Positions 1 to 6,703 are shown, counted from the stretch's first letter. The stretch: 13,602 nt of DNA from Phycisphaerae bacterium (GCA_016935885.1 JAFGQA010000455.1:1-13602), one strand, 5' to 3'. The notes: a model not told the origin generated them from the sequence alone. A program made the numbers and translations.

Positions 1-47
1 AGAATCCCTTCTCGGTCCTGAAGCCGGTGCCGAGAAAGGATTCTCGG
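1..47. repeat. Inverted pair of small hairpin repeats
   Basis: Two copies of a small hairpin motif face each other. The right copy (30-47) reads CCGAGA-AAGGAT-TCTCGG, a 6 bp stem with a six-base loop. The left copy (1-15) is the same motif on the opposite strand (CCGAGA-AGGGAT-TCT), cut off by the window edge. The arms 2-15 and 30-43 match in 13 of 14 positions as an inverted repeat around a 14 bp spacer. Related hairpins recur at 398-415 and 427-444. Function is unknown. Confidence 0.6.
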
Positions 48-94
48 CAGAGCGTACAGTCGTTCTATTCGTGAAACGCCGTACTAGTGTGTGA

Positions 95-110
95 CCATCC
101 AGAAGGATGG
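95..110. repeat. Small perfect hairpin
   Basis: CCATCC (95-100) and GGATGG (105-110) form a 6 bp stem around the tetraloop AGAA. It lies in the repeat-rich tail behind the broken lipoprotein gene. No run of T follows, so it is not a classical terminator. Confidence 0.4.
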
Positions 111-170
111 AGCCGGCGCCCTTGGATTGCAGCGGGTGATGGGCCTGGGCAGTCACGAGAGGGTCCGAGA

Positions 171-285
171 CACTCCGGCGGCATTCGATTCCGGGTGCCA
201 CTGGCGGCCTGTCTGCCGACAGGCAGGCTTGCCCGCCCGTGCTGTCTCTCCGGTGGGCGCATGGGACATGCACGCTGGCAGGCAA
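171..285 (+). repeat. Dispersed palindromic element, copy A
   Basis: This is the first of three copies (the others are at 8639-8748 and 13192-13303). Shared landmarks in order are a GGC-GC-ATTCGATTC-like lead-in, GGGTGCCAC (193-201), a GC-rich CTTGCCCGCCCGTG block, a GTCTCTC-GGTGGGC block, a CATG-rich block and CTGGCAGGCAA. Copy A differs by carrying an extra palindrome of about 19 bp (around 207-224, GCCTGTC-TGCC-GACAGGC) inside its first arm. Its right arm is replaced after about 285 by a different sequence. No ORF is conserved between copies, so this looks like a non-coding mobile or structured repeat. Confidence 0.7.
207..224. repeat. Nested small palindrome
   Basis: GCCTGTC and GACAGGC form a perfect 7 bp inverted repeat around TGCC. 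The sequence is absent at the matching place in the other two copies of the host element. Nearly the same palindrome occurs inside the L,D-transpeptidase gene (9863-9879), a paired-base variant inside the GT39 gene (7017-7035), and a looser one at 8841-8856. Confidence 0.6.
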
Positions 286-308
286 TTACATGCTGATCGT
301 GGTGGCAT

Positions 309-345
309 GGGTAAGCGGAGCCGCCGGCGGCGGCGGAGCTTACCC
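309..345. repeat. GC-rich two-stem hairpin, first copy
   Basis: The segments are GGGTAAGC, GGA, GCCGCC, loop GGC, GGCGGC, GGA, GCTTACCC. Both stems (8 bp and 6 bp) pair perfectly, separated by a symmetric GGA/GGA internal loop. It is preceded by GGTGGCAT. A 37-base relative with the same layout is at 13388-13424. In both places it follows a copy of the dispersed palindromic element, so the two modules travel together. Confidence 0.65.
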
Positions 346-397
346 GTGGGCATGTACGCTGAGCCAGGAATCCCATCTCGGCCCGTTGTGTCGAGCC

Positions 398-444
398 GTG
401 GGAGAGGATTCCCACCGGAAGGGGATGCGAGAAGGGATTCTCGC
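398..444. repeat. Two small hairpins of the RRGGAT-loop family
   Basis: The first hairpin is GTGGGA-GAGGAT-TCCCAC (398-415) and the second GCGAGA-AGGGAT-TCTCGC (427-444). The six-base loop keeps the pattern RRGGAT while both sides of the stem change together. The second hairpin lies exactly where the lipoprotein reading frame loses its family-like sequence. Confidence 0.65.
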
Positions 445-739
445 ACCAGCGGACATCAACCAGCTTCCGCAACAACTCAGCGTGTTCGCCAACCCTGCCG
501 CGTGTGAGCGCCTCTTCCCGCGCAATCGCCACGCGCGGAACCGCCTTGCCTTTTGGCTGCCTCGTGTCGCGCGGCTCGGCCGCACATCCCGGCGCAACAG
601 CCCCCCCAACCACCGCACCTGCGGCCGTGGCAGTGACCTTCCTGAGAAACTGTCGCCGAGTGCTGACGGGCCCCATCAAACAGTCTTTCCGCTGCGGAGA
701 ACACGCCGACCCGCTTGGCCGGCAACTCCATAATGGTTC

Positions 740-745
740 AGTATA
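740..745 (-). promoter_or_regulatory. Possible -10 box for the truncated lipoprotein gene
   Basis: On the minus strand TATACT lies about 64 bases upstream of the chosen start at 676 and matches five of six bases of the TATAAT consensus. No convincing -35 box at normal spacing was found, so this is only a candidate. Confidence 0.25.
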
Positions 746-826
746 GCGCCACTCTCGCGGGAAGCCCAGTGGCGGAGCGGGTGTCGATCTTCGGTTGAAG
801 GTAGGGCAAACCTTGACGCCTCTCAC

Positions 827-936
827 CCCGGCTTGCCGTTTGGCGGATTCCCTCGCATCCGGAGCGTTCGGCGCCGGTCATCTCGACAATCTGACGTTCC
901 GACGTTCCCCCCAACCCGGCTTGCCGTTTGGCGGAT
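827..936 (+). repeat. Direct repeat of 22 bp, two copies 88 bp apart
   Basis: The string CCCGGCTTGCCGTTTGGC followed by GGAT occurs identically at 827-848 and 915-936, just beyond the 3' end of the HEPN gene. A near copy on the opposite strand lies at about 8857-8878. The core GCC-GTTT-GGC is a small inverted repeat. Nothing else recognisable was seen between 677 and 948. Confidence 0.55.
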
Positions 937-948
937 CACATCGAAGCC

Positions 949-1878
949 TCAGTATTGCAGCCATGCGGCCAATCTAACATCATCCTCGAAGTGAAAGCGG
1001 TAAACTGGTTCCTCGATCATCCGGCAAATCGTCGCGTCTAACACGTGCTGCAGCTTTCCATGCAAATTGTCCGATGGTTCACCGTCCTTCAACGCTCCAG
1101 TGGGCCAACCTGCACCATGAACGAGCGATGACCGACGCCTCCATGCCTTCTCTGCATCAGACGCATCGAAACGTAACTTGCATTCCTCGGCGATTCGGCA
1201 AACGCCCGTAACGAACTGCTTGCCTCTCCCCGGGACCTTCCCGTTCCCGTTGCTCCACAACCCGATAAGCGATTCTATCGCTGTCACGAGCAACATCCAG
1301 CGGACCTCGAGGTAGTACTCCTGAGCCATTTTCTCTCGATACCAGATCGCGGAGTTTAGTCTCTCACACGCCGGCGCATTGGTCGCGTCCCACTGGCTCA
1401 ACAGGCACTTGACTTGTCTCCATTCCTTGCAAGTCAGCCATTCACGCCTCTCGCCGCCGTACACTCGCGCGCCACCTAGCAACGGGATGATCTGCTGCGC
1501 ACCGTCGTCTGTATAATGGATTCTTGCGCAGTACTCATAGCCGATCCGCGTAGGGAACACGAATCGGGAGAAAACGGCGATTTGTGTAAGTCTCTGGTCG
1601 ATGTCCCAGTTCGGGTCGTCCGGATTCGCCGGCATCTCGTTGACGAGAGCATAATACCAGCCGAACTGGCGCACCGGCTTGAAATTCAACCCGGCTGGCA
1701 CACACGCATCCATTACGCGCTCGGTTTCAGGTAGACGTCCAACCCACACGTCCTCCTTCGGCGTCACGAAGAACTTGTTGTTCTGGAACCACCACAGATT
1801 ATCCCGATCGTTGTCATCGTTCAACTCCGGGCCTCGGTGATGATTACAGATGAGTACATCGATCGTTCGCCTCGGCAT
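949..1878 (-). CDS. HEPN-domain protein, ApeA-like
   Basis: A protein of about 309 residues. The C-terminal half carries the signature of an ApeA-like HEPN domain: a helical stretch (YLEVRWMLLVTAIESLIG, about 188-205), then KAWRRRSSLVHG, where R249 and H254 form the R-x4-H motif typical of HEPN ribonucleases. The N-terminal 150 residues are not recognised. HEPN proteins are often RNA-cutting effectors in toxin-antitoxin and phage-defence systems, but many standalone members have no proven role, so RNase activity here is an inference. The start at 1878 is preferred over the ATG two codons upstream (1884) because AGGGA then sits about 7 bases before it. The gene diverges from the helix-turn-helix gene at 2409. 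No nucleotidyltransferase (MNT) antitoxin gene lies beside it. Confidence 0.7.
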   Translation of the reverse strand: MPRRTIDVLICNHHRGPELNDDNDRDNLWWFQNNKFFVTPKEDVWVGRLPETERVMDACVPAGLNFKPVRQFGWYYALVNEMPANPDDPNWDIDQRLTQIAVFSRFVFPTRIGYEYCARIHYTDDGAQQIIPLLGGARVYGGERREWLTCKEWRQVKCLLSQWDATNAPACERLNSAIWYREKMAQEYYLEVRWMLLVTAIESLIGLWSNGNGKVPGRGKQFVTGVCRIAEECKLRFDASDAEKAWRRRSSLVHGAGWPTGALKDGEPSDNLHGKLQHVLDATICRMIEEPVYRFHFEDDVRLAAWLQY

Positions 1879-2408
1879 GGCCATTCCCTTTCAGTGTTTC
1901 TTCAATCCGAGCCACTCTCGTAACTCGATCGTTCAGGAGTCTCAAACAGTCTCTTCTCCCATCAAACACGTCACTCCGGCACGCGCCGGCTCGCTGTGAC
2001 ACCGCTGGCCCGCACAAATCCGTTTCGTACGCGTCTCCTTGCTCACACACAAACACACCGACAAGCGAGTTTGTTGGGTGCCACCCAAAGCCTGCCTCCA
2101 AAAGGGAACTCTGAGCAAAACTTACAACTGAGAACAGAGAGAAGCAGAAAGGCCCCGTTCGCCCCGATGCGTTGGCTCGGGTCCGCCGCTTTCCGTCCGC
2201 GCACATCGGCCTACCACCGAGACATTGCGGCCGTTTGCAGGCATTTGCGCTTTTCTTCTGCTGCAAACGCACGCATTCGCCGCCAGCCCCGCTCCTCAAG
2301 CCCCGCAGCGACGGGAGCCAGCCAGGGGCGACGGAACCGAACGGTTGGGAGGCGATCCACACGCGCCGCGCGAATGCCGGAATAAACGCGCAGACAGGGG
2401 AAAACAAC
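1879..2408. other. Divergent intergenic region with inverted repeats
   Basis: This gap of about 530 bp separates the HEPN gene from the helix-turn-helix gene. It holds a 15 bp near-perfect palindrome (TTGGGTG-C-CACCCAA, 2074-2088) and a perfect 9 bp inverted repeat with a 20-base loop (CGTTTGCAG 2232-2240, CTGCAAACG 2261-2269). Both could be operators or leader structures. No clear sigma70-type promoter pair was found. A minus-strand frame running into the HEPN start (ending at 1844) has plausible composition over its last 60 codons but no convincing start codon. Confidence 0.5.
2232..2269. repeat. Perfect 9 bp inverted repeat upstream of the HTH gene
   Basis: CGTTTGCAG and CTGCAAACG pair perfectly around 20 bases. 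It lies about 140 bases upstream of the ATG at 2409. It could be an operator read by the encoded DNA-binding protein or a stem in a long 5' leader; the sequence alone does not decide. Confidence 0.4.
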
Positions 2409-2924
2409 ATGTCACGTCAACAAGCCATCAACTACATCGAGAAGCAGGATAGCAACTCCTCCGTTCTCGACAAGACCACATCGCAGCTCCGCCGCGAGAT
2501 CAACAAGGCCCTTGTCGACCGCGACCCACCCACCTACAAAGCCGTCTATGCCAAGTTCAAGCTCGAAAAACACGGTATCAGCTATCATGCCTTCTACCGC
2601 TACGCCAGGCGCGTCCGCTCAGCGGCGGCGATGTTTGATATGGCAGAAATGACCGCGTCGGCGGGCACGGACCTGCCCGCCGTACTCCCGAAGGTCTTGG
2701 CCCAGCGCCTGCTCGAGGTGCTCGCCTTCGAGGACGTCTCGCCCCGGCACATCCAACGGTTGGCCGACGCCTACAAGACGGCCGTGAACGCCCAGGTCAC
2801 CATCCGGCGGCACGGGCTGTTCCGCAACAAAGGCGACAAGGACGCCGGTTGCGACATCGCCGATGCGATCATGCAGTACCGGGACCTCGTCGAGCATGCG
2901 GAGGCGGTCAAGACTGATGGATAG
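2409..2924 (+). CDS. Small helix-turn-helix protein, phage Gp27/DUF3486-like
   Basis: A protein of 171 residues starting MSRQQAINYIEK. The start at 2409 is chosen for the AGGGGA about 8 bases upstream; the open frame reaches back to 2172, but that stretch is arginine- and proline-rich and unlike protein. Residues about 20-65 (QLRREINKAL...TYKAVYAKFKLEKHGISYHAFYRYARRVR) look like a winged or tri-helical DNA-binding domain in which a helix after GIS contacts DNA. The C-terminal half is helical (LPAVLPKVLAQRLLEVL, SPRHIQRLADAYKTAV). The layout recalls the DUF3486 family (Mu Gp27) and small-terminase-like HTH proteins, from memory only. No other phage genes are present, so a domesticated regulator is possible. 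The stop codon abuts a degenerate heptad-like repeat at 2928-2955. Confidence 0.6.
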   Translation: MSRQQAINYIEKQDSNSSVLDKTTSQLRREINKALVDRDPPTYKAVYAKFKLEKHGISYHAFYRYARRVRSAAAMFDMAEMTASAGTDLPAVLPKVLAQRLLEVLAFEDVSPRHIQRLADAYKTAVNAQVTIRRHGLFRNKGDKDAGCDIADAIMQYRDLVEHAEAVKTDG

Positions 2925-2927
2925 CAG

Positions 2928-2955
2928 ACTCCGGATGGCGGATTGCGAGGGCGCG
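2928..2955 (+). repeat. Short degenerate heptanucleotide array
   Basis: The stretch reads as ACTCCGG, ATGGCGG, ATTGCGA, GGGCGCG, a seven-base period with strong drift. It follows the stop of the HTH gene and lies between convergent genes. It is weaker than the arrays at 6704, 7364, 10654 and 11013. Confidence 0.35.
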
Positions 2956-2995
2956 ACTCACGCGGAAGTCCTTCGCCCTCCTCATCTGCAAGGCT

Positions 2996-4504
2996 TCACT
3001 CTGCTTCGCCGAAAACCTCCGCCTCGAACGAGTGTAGCTCGGCTTTGGGCTGTTTCCACGCGTTGGACGGCAAGCTGGCCTTTCGGCAGACCTGGGCGAG
3101 GAACTCCGCCCGCGTCCACCCGCGCTCATAGGCCACCTGGGGCAGCAACACGCCTCGTTGCCCACCGAGCGAAATCAGGATTCCGTGGCGCCCCACGATG
3201 ATCTCCTCGGGGTCATTCACCCGCTTCATGGGTGTGAGGTAGCTGATCTCGATGTCGATATCGTCCAGCTCCTTGGCCGTCACGGGATTGCTCACGAAGC
3301 GGTAATCCTGGCACGCGCTCACCGCGTTGTGAATCACTGCCTCGTACAACGGCCCATCGGCGACCATGTTGCCGATGCAGCCGCGGAGGCGGCCATGATT
3401 CTGCAACGTCACAAAGCACGCCCCGTCCGACCGCATCGCCGCGGGCAGCTTGGCTGCCTCGACGGTCGGTGGCTCCTTGCCTTTCAATTGTGCCGTGACC
3501 GTCCGCCGCGCCAGCCGCAACAGCTCGGCCCGCACCTGCGCGTCGAGCGTCCCAGGCCGGCGCGTGAACACAATCGACTCGTACGTCACGCTGTTCGTCC
3601 AATCTCCGGTCATGTTGCCCGACGTATCGAACGCCGCCAGCACGCCGGTGGCGCTGGCCTGCATCGACAGGATGCGCAGCAGCAGCGAGATCGGCCCGCG
3701 GCCGCAGATGGTATCGCCCGTCTTCTCCAGATGTTCGACGAATCCGTCGAAATCACAGCGGAGCAGCGGTGCCGCCGCCTTGTCACCAAGGTCGCGGAGC
3801 TTCTTCGCCACGTCATCCTCGAAGGGCTGATACCCGAAGTTCGGACCGAAATGCGTGAAATCGCTGCTCGCAACGAGCAACGTGCCCTCGTCAACCCACG
3901 GCACAATCGCCTGCGCGGCCTGGGCCCAGGCCTGATCCGTCATCCGGCCGACGAGCAGTGGCACCAGCCGGAACTCCTTGATCGCCCGCTGCAAGAACGG
4001 CAACTGAAGCTCCAGCGAATGCTCGCCGCCATCGACGCCGGGATTCGAGGAAAACCCGGTCTTCTTCAACAGGGCGTCGCAGACCTCCCGATCGATCGGT
4101 ACCTGGCCCAGCGGCGTCTCGTACGCCGTCAGTTCACGGGGCACGTCCACGCCCTGGTACGTACCGGCGTATCGGTGACTGAACGCCAGCACAATCACGC
4201 GCTTGTATTCGTGCCCCTGCAAGCACCGATAACCAGCCGCCGCCACCGGCGCGCTATACTGATAGCCTGCGTGCGGCGAGATGACTGCGACGGGCTTGCC
4301 CGCCAGGCTCGGTGCTTTCGACTGGGCCATCAGATCATCCACCGTCTTCACCAGCGCCCCGCGTGCACCGGGGTACCAACGCCCCGCACAATACGCGGGC
4401 CGAACGGTCTTCCCACTTTCCTGTGCGACGGCCATGCTGCCCACTCCCATAGAGATGACTACGAAGCTGACAAGACCAGATCGAATCAACGAGAACACGT
4501 CCAT
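2996..4504 (-). CDS. Exported Memo-AMMECR1 fusion (AmmeMemoRadiSam proteins B and A)
   Basis: A protein of 502 residues. A signal peptide (about 1-27, ending AVA-Q) is followed by a Memo domain (about 33-315) and an AMMECR1 domain (about 322-502). The Memo pocket residues are all present: H78 in PHAGY, H110 in FSHR, H162 in EHSLELQLP, H218 in SSDFTHFG and C267 in ICGRGP, matching human MEMO1 H49, H81, the HS motif, H192 and C244. The AMMECR1 hallmark LRGCIG is at 373-378, and GVLLPQV at 451-457. The start at 4504 is chosen for GGTGGAGG 8 bases upstream; the ATG eight codons earlier (4528) has no ribosome site. The biochemical role of this bacterial pair is unresolved; Memo proteins are proposed metal-binding or redox proteins. 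The usual radical SAM partner is not in the window. The signal peptide is notable because the eukaryotic relatives are intracellular. Confidence 0.93.
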   Translation of the reverse strand: MDVFSLIRSGLVSFVVISMGVGSMAVAQESGKTVRPAYCAGRWYPGARGALVKTVDDLMAQSKAPSLAGKPVAVISPHAGYQYSAPVAAAGYRCLQGHEYKRVIVLAFSHRYAGTYQGVDVPRELTAYETPLGQVPIDREVCDALLKKTGFSSNPGVDGGEHSLELQLPFLQRAIKEFRLVPLLVGRMTDQAWAQAAQAIVPWVDEGTLLVASSDFTHFGPNFGYQPFEDDVAKKLRDLGDKAAAPLLRCDFDGFVEHLEKTGDTICGRGPISLLLRILSMQASATGVLAAFDTSGNMTGDWTNSVTYESIVFTRRPGTLDAQVRAELLRLARRTVTAQLKGKEPPTVEAAKLPAAMRSDGACFVTLQNHGRLRGCIGNMVADGPLYEAVIHNAVSACQDYRFVSNPVTAKELDDIDIEISYLTPMKRVNDPEEIIVGRHGILISLGGQRGVLLPQVAYERGWTRAEFLAQVCRKASLPSNAWKQPKAELHSFEAEVFGEAE

Positions 4505-4834
4505 GATGATCGCCTCCACCGGCCCCATGCCAGTAGTGTAGCACAGAGCCCGTAGCGTGGGCCATTGGGCCCACGTTCTGATCCTGTCGAGCCCGTAGTT
4601 CTGATCCGCGTCCTGCGCCGGGGTACGGGATCAACGGATGGGCAACATTGCCCCTCGTACATGAGTAACACAGGATGCTTCGGGCATGGAGGGGGGAGGT
4701 CGCGAAATGAGGACAAGATCAATCAGGAAGCCGGGGCTCGATGCGCGGGCGTCCGCAGCCGGGGGGGCCTCACGGGTGCCACCAGCCGTGGCGTTCCAGG
4801 GCTCAAGCCAGACGATCCCGCCTGCACGCAACCC
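4505..4834. other. Intergenic gap with a hairpin upstream of Memo-AMMECR1
   Basis: This gap lies between the 3' end of the small cysteine-rich gene and the start of the Memo-AMMECR1 gene. It holds a hairpin at 4556-4575 and the 5' half of a small plus-strand ORF (4707). On the minus strand TACACT, about 35 bases before the Memo start, is a possible -10 box without a clear -35 box. Confidence 0.4.
4556..4575. repeat. Perfect 8 bp hairpin
   Basis: CGTGGGCC and GGCCCACG pair perfectly around the loop ATTG. It lies about 50 bases upstream of the Memo-AMMECR1 start. The lack of a following T run argues against a simple terminator; it may be another dispersed repeat. Confidence 0.5.
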
Positions 4835-4895
4835 CTACGCGTTGGCGGGCATTGGCTGCGGAGCGGGGCTGGCGGTTGCCGTCGGCGTGTTGTGA
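4707..4895 (+). CDS. Small single-pass membrane ORF, possibly a broken gene
   Basis: A frame of 62 residues (MRTRSIRKPGLDARAS...) with an arginine-rich start and a hydrophobic C-terminus (YALAGIGCGAGLAVAVGVL), ending in two consecutive stops. A textbook ribosome site, GGAGG, sits 7 bases before the ATG, which is the main reason to list it. A second frame opens where it ends and reads on as MIVNWIAGRATDANGTLDVVTV, which would make a natural continuation past a membrane segment if one base were gained or lost near 4895. It overlaps the 3' end of the minus-strand gene at 4835-5230. No family is recognised. It may be a frameshifted membrane protein, a small protein, or chance. Confidence 0.33.
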   Translation: MRTRSIRKPGLDARASAAGGASRVPPAVAFQGSSQTIPPARNPYALAGIGCGAGLAVAVGVL

Positions 4896-5230
4896 TGATC
4901 GTCAACTGGATCGCCGGCAGGGCTACCGATGCCAACGGGACGCTGGACGTCGTCACGGTAGGTCCCGACGCCCGTACGCGGCAGTCGCTGGAATGGCCGA
5001 TGCCTCGGGCCGGCAATGCGCGGACTGGCCTTAGGCTGGAAGGTCGCCAACGCCATGCACTGGGCGTGCCATCGGCACGTGACCTGTTGGCAAAACTCGG
5101 TAGCGCGTCCGAAGCACGGCTTGTATCCGTCCGCTTTCTGCATGGTATGGATCAGGTCGAAGTTGGGCATTTCACCGGTCTCGATGGCCCGGTGAACCGC
5201 ACGGTCCCGCGCGACGTGGAGATCCAGCAT
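4835..5230 (-). CDS. Small four-cysteine protein of unknown function
   Basis: A protein of 131 residues starting MLDLHVARDRAVHRAIETGEMPNFDL. The start at 5230 is chosen because GGAAAGG lies about 8 bases upstream; the frame reaches back to 5383 but without protein-like composition. Residues about 37-60 carry four cysteines spaced C-x7-C-x4-C-x5-C (CFGRATEFCQQVTCRWHAQC), which suggests a zinc or iron-sulfur site. The first 70 residues look like real protein; the proline- and arginine-rich tail does not and may be disordered or read-through. I recall similar CFG...C...CRW...C motifs in small planctomycete proteins but cannot confirm this. It is transcribed toward the Memo-AMMECR1 gene 331 bases downstream, so co-transcription is possible. 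Confidence 0.5.
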   Translation of the reverse strand: MLDLHVARDRAVHRAIETGEMPNFDLIHTMQKADGYKPCFGRATEFCQQVTCRWHAQCMALATFQPKASPRIAGPRHRPFQRLPRTGVGTYRDDVQRPVGIGSPAGDPVDDHHNTPTATASPAPQPMPANA

Positions 5231-5584
5231 GTGTGGAGCCTTTCCTTCACTCTCCGGTCCGTTGACGTGTGCTGTCGACGCTCGCAGTGCTGGCTTGGCG
5301 GCCCGTAATCGACAGTGTGTATTACCAGCAGAACCGAGCAATTGAGACCTCTCCATCGTTTGAGTTCTTCGGAAGGAGGACACGGCTGGTTAAGTAAGAA
5401 ATCCCACCCGCAGTGACGATTCAACCACCTACTTCTGATCGGAATACGAAGCCCCGCATGGAGCAAACGCCACGAGCCCGCGGACGCACATCCGGCACGG
5501 CCTTCCACCGAGAGGCCACCGCGATTACCATCGCCAGAGCGCCAAGGCGGCACACGAAACGCCCGTCAACATGGAGGCAGGACA
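5231..5584. other. Divergent intergenic region, nothing clear
   Basis: About 350 bp lie between the divergent small cysteine-rich gene and the hydrolase gene. It must hold both promoters, but no convincing -35/-10 pair, palindrome or RNA gene was seen. Confidence 0.4.
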
Positions 5585-6637
5585 ATGAGATTGAGCATCG
5601 TGGCAAACGCGCTGCTTCTGCTGGTGATCGGTCCGGCCGTCGCCCAGGAGACAACGTCCGAGAGCAGGACGTCCAACAAGTTCTACCCCGAGATCGAACC
5701 CTTCAAGACCGGCTACTTGAGGGTCTCAGACCTGCACGAAATCTACTACGAGCTCTGTGGCACGCCGGCGGGCCGTCCGGTCATGGTCCTACACGGCGGG
5801 CCCGGTGGCGGCAGCTATCCCACCCTGCGCCGCTATCACGATCCGAAGAAGTACCTGATCGTCCTCCACGACCAGCGCGGCGCCGGCAGGAGCAAGCCCT
5901 ACGCCGAACTCCCCGAGAACACGACCCAGGACCTCGTCAACGACATCGAGAAGCTCCGCAAACACCTGGACCTCGGCAAGGTCCAGATCTTCGGCGGATC
6001 GTGGGGCTCCACACTCGGCCTGGCCTACGCGGAACAGTACCCCGACAACGTGAGTTCGCTCGTCCTGCGTGGCATCTTCACGGCTACAAGGTGGGAGATC
6101 GACCACTTCTACCACGGCCCGGTGGCCGAGTATTTCCCGGAGGTCCACGAGCGGCTCAAGTCGATTCTGCCCCACGCGGACCGGCTGGACTACCCACGGC
6201 AACTCCTCGACATGCTGCGAAGCAAGGACCCGAAGGTCCGAGATAAGGCCGCTCGTGCCTGGGCTGCCTACGAAATCAAGATCGCTGACATCGAGAAGTC
6301 AGATGAAGACGTGCAGCGCTCCCTGGATTCTTGGGGTAAGTATTACGACTTCGCCCTGATCGAAAACCACTATATGGCCAACAGTTGTTTCCTCGACGAA
6401 GGCCAGCTTCTTCGGGAGGCCGGCAGGCTCAAGGACATCCCGACCGTCATCGTCCACGGCCGCTACGACATGATCTGCCCACCGGTCAATGCCTGGCGCC
6501 TACACGAGGCCGTCCCCGGTTCGCGGCTGGTCCTCGTCGAGGCTGCCGGCCACTCCGGCGGTTCGCCGCGCATGCGAGCCGCGCTGATCGAGGCCGTCAA
6601 GTCGCTGGAGACGGGCATCATGAAGAAAGGAAGATGA
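5585..6637 (+). CDS. pip: Exported prolyl aminopeptidase-like alpha/beta hydrolase
   Basis: A protein of 350 residues. A signal peptide (about 1-20, ending AVA-QE) precedes an alpha/beta-hydrolase of the proline iminopeptidase family (peptidase family S33), which removes N-terminal proline from peptides. Visible motifs in order are the oxyanion-hole HGGPGGG (70-76), DQRGAGRS (96-103), the nucleophile elbow GGSWGS with S139, the cap start LRGIFTATRWEIDHFYHG (161-178), the acid in HGRYD (D295) and the catalytic histidine in AGHSG (H323). The length is slightly above the usual 310-320 because of the signal peptide. GGAGG sits 7 bases before the ATG. It stands alone and converges with the GT39 gene. 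Substrate preference within S33 cannot be read from the sequence, so other exopeptidase or esterase activity is possible. Confidence 0.92.
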   Translation: MRLSIVANALLLLVIGPAVAQETTSESRTSNKFYPEIEPFKTGYLRVSDLHEIYYELCGTPAGRPVMVLHGGPGGGSYPTLRRYHDPKKYLIVLHDQRGAGRSKPYAELPENTTQDLVNDIEKLRKHLDLGKVQIFGGSWGSTLGLAYAEQYPDNVSSLVLRGIFTATRWEIDHFYHGPVAEYFPEVHERLKSILPHADRLDYPRQLLDMLRSKDPKVRDKAARAWAAYEIKIADIEKSDEDVQRSLDSWGKYYDFALIENHYMANSCFLDEGQLLREAGRLKDIPTVIVHGRYDMICPPVNAWRLHEAVPGSRLVLVEAAGHSGGSPRMRAALIEAVKSLETGIMKKGR

Positions 6638-6703
6638 ACGCCAACCCGCCAAAAGGCCGAGCAGCGATCCCTGGTCGCCTTCATCTGAATGTGGGCATTG
6701 CGT

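Larger units (their letters stand above)
65..676 (-). pseudogene. Truncated Tat-exported lipoprotein, possibly DUF362 family
   Basis: The start at 676 is chosen because GGAAAGA lies about 8 bases upstream; the longer ORF beginning at 826 has a composition unlike protein before this point. The N-terminus carries a twin-arginine signal (STRRQFLRK, residues 5-13), a hydrophobic alanine/glycine/valine stretch (15-28) and a lipobox-like APGC with the cysteine at residue 31. Residues 46-74 (PRVAIAREEAL...LLRKLVD) resemble the start of the DUF362 domain of iron-sulfur-associated proteins, recalled from family knowledge only. After about residue 77 (near 445) the frame runs into hairpin repeats and a dispersed element, and the sequence stops looking like protein until the stop at 65. 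The catalytic or cluster-binding body of the family is missing, so this is probably a gene broken by repeat insertion or deletion. DUF362 genes can lie near AmmeMemoRadiSam genes, and a Memo-AMMECR1 gene is at 2996-4504 on the same strand. Confidence 0.45.

Noticed and set aside
2172..2408. N-terminal extension of the HTH protein
   Set aside because: Arginine/proline/cysteine-rich composition, no ribosome site, whereas the ATG at 2409 has a good one.
1844..2410. Minus-strand 188-codon frame upstream of the HEPN gene
   Set aside because: Only the last 60 or so codons look like protein and no start codon with a ribosome site fits; kept as a note under the intergenic region.
3158..4555. Plus-strand 465-codon open frame
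   Set aside because: It is antisense to the well-supported Memo-AMMECR1 gene, has arginine- and histidine-rich composition and no recognisable motif; it is a high-GC shadow.
4565..5308. Plus-strand 247-codon open frame as a single gene
   Set aside because: No ribosome site at its start and mixed composition; only its middle part might continue the 4707 frame after a frameshift.
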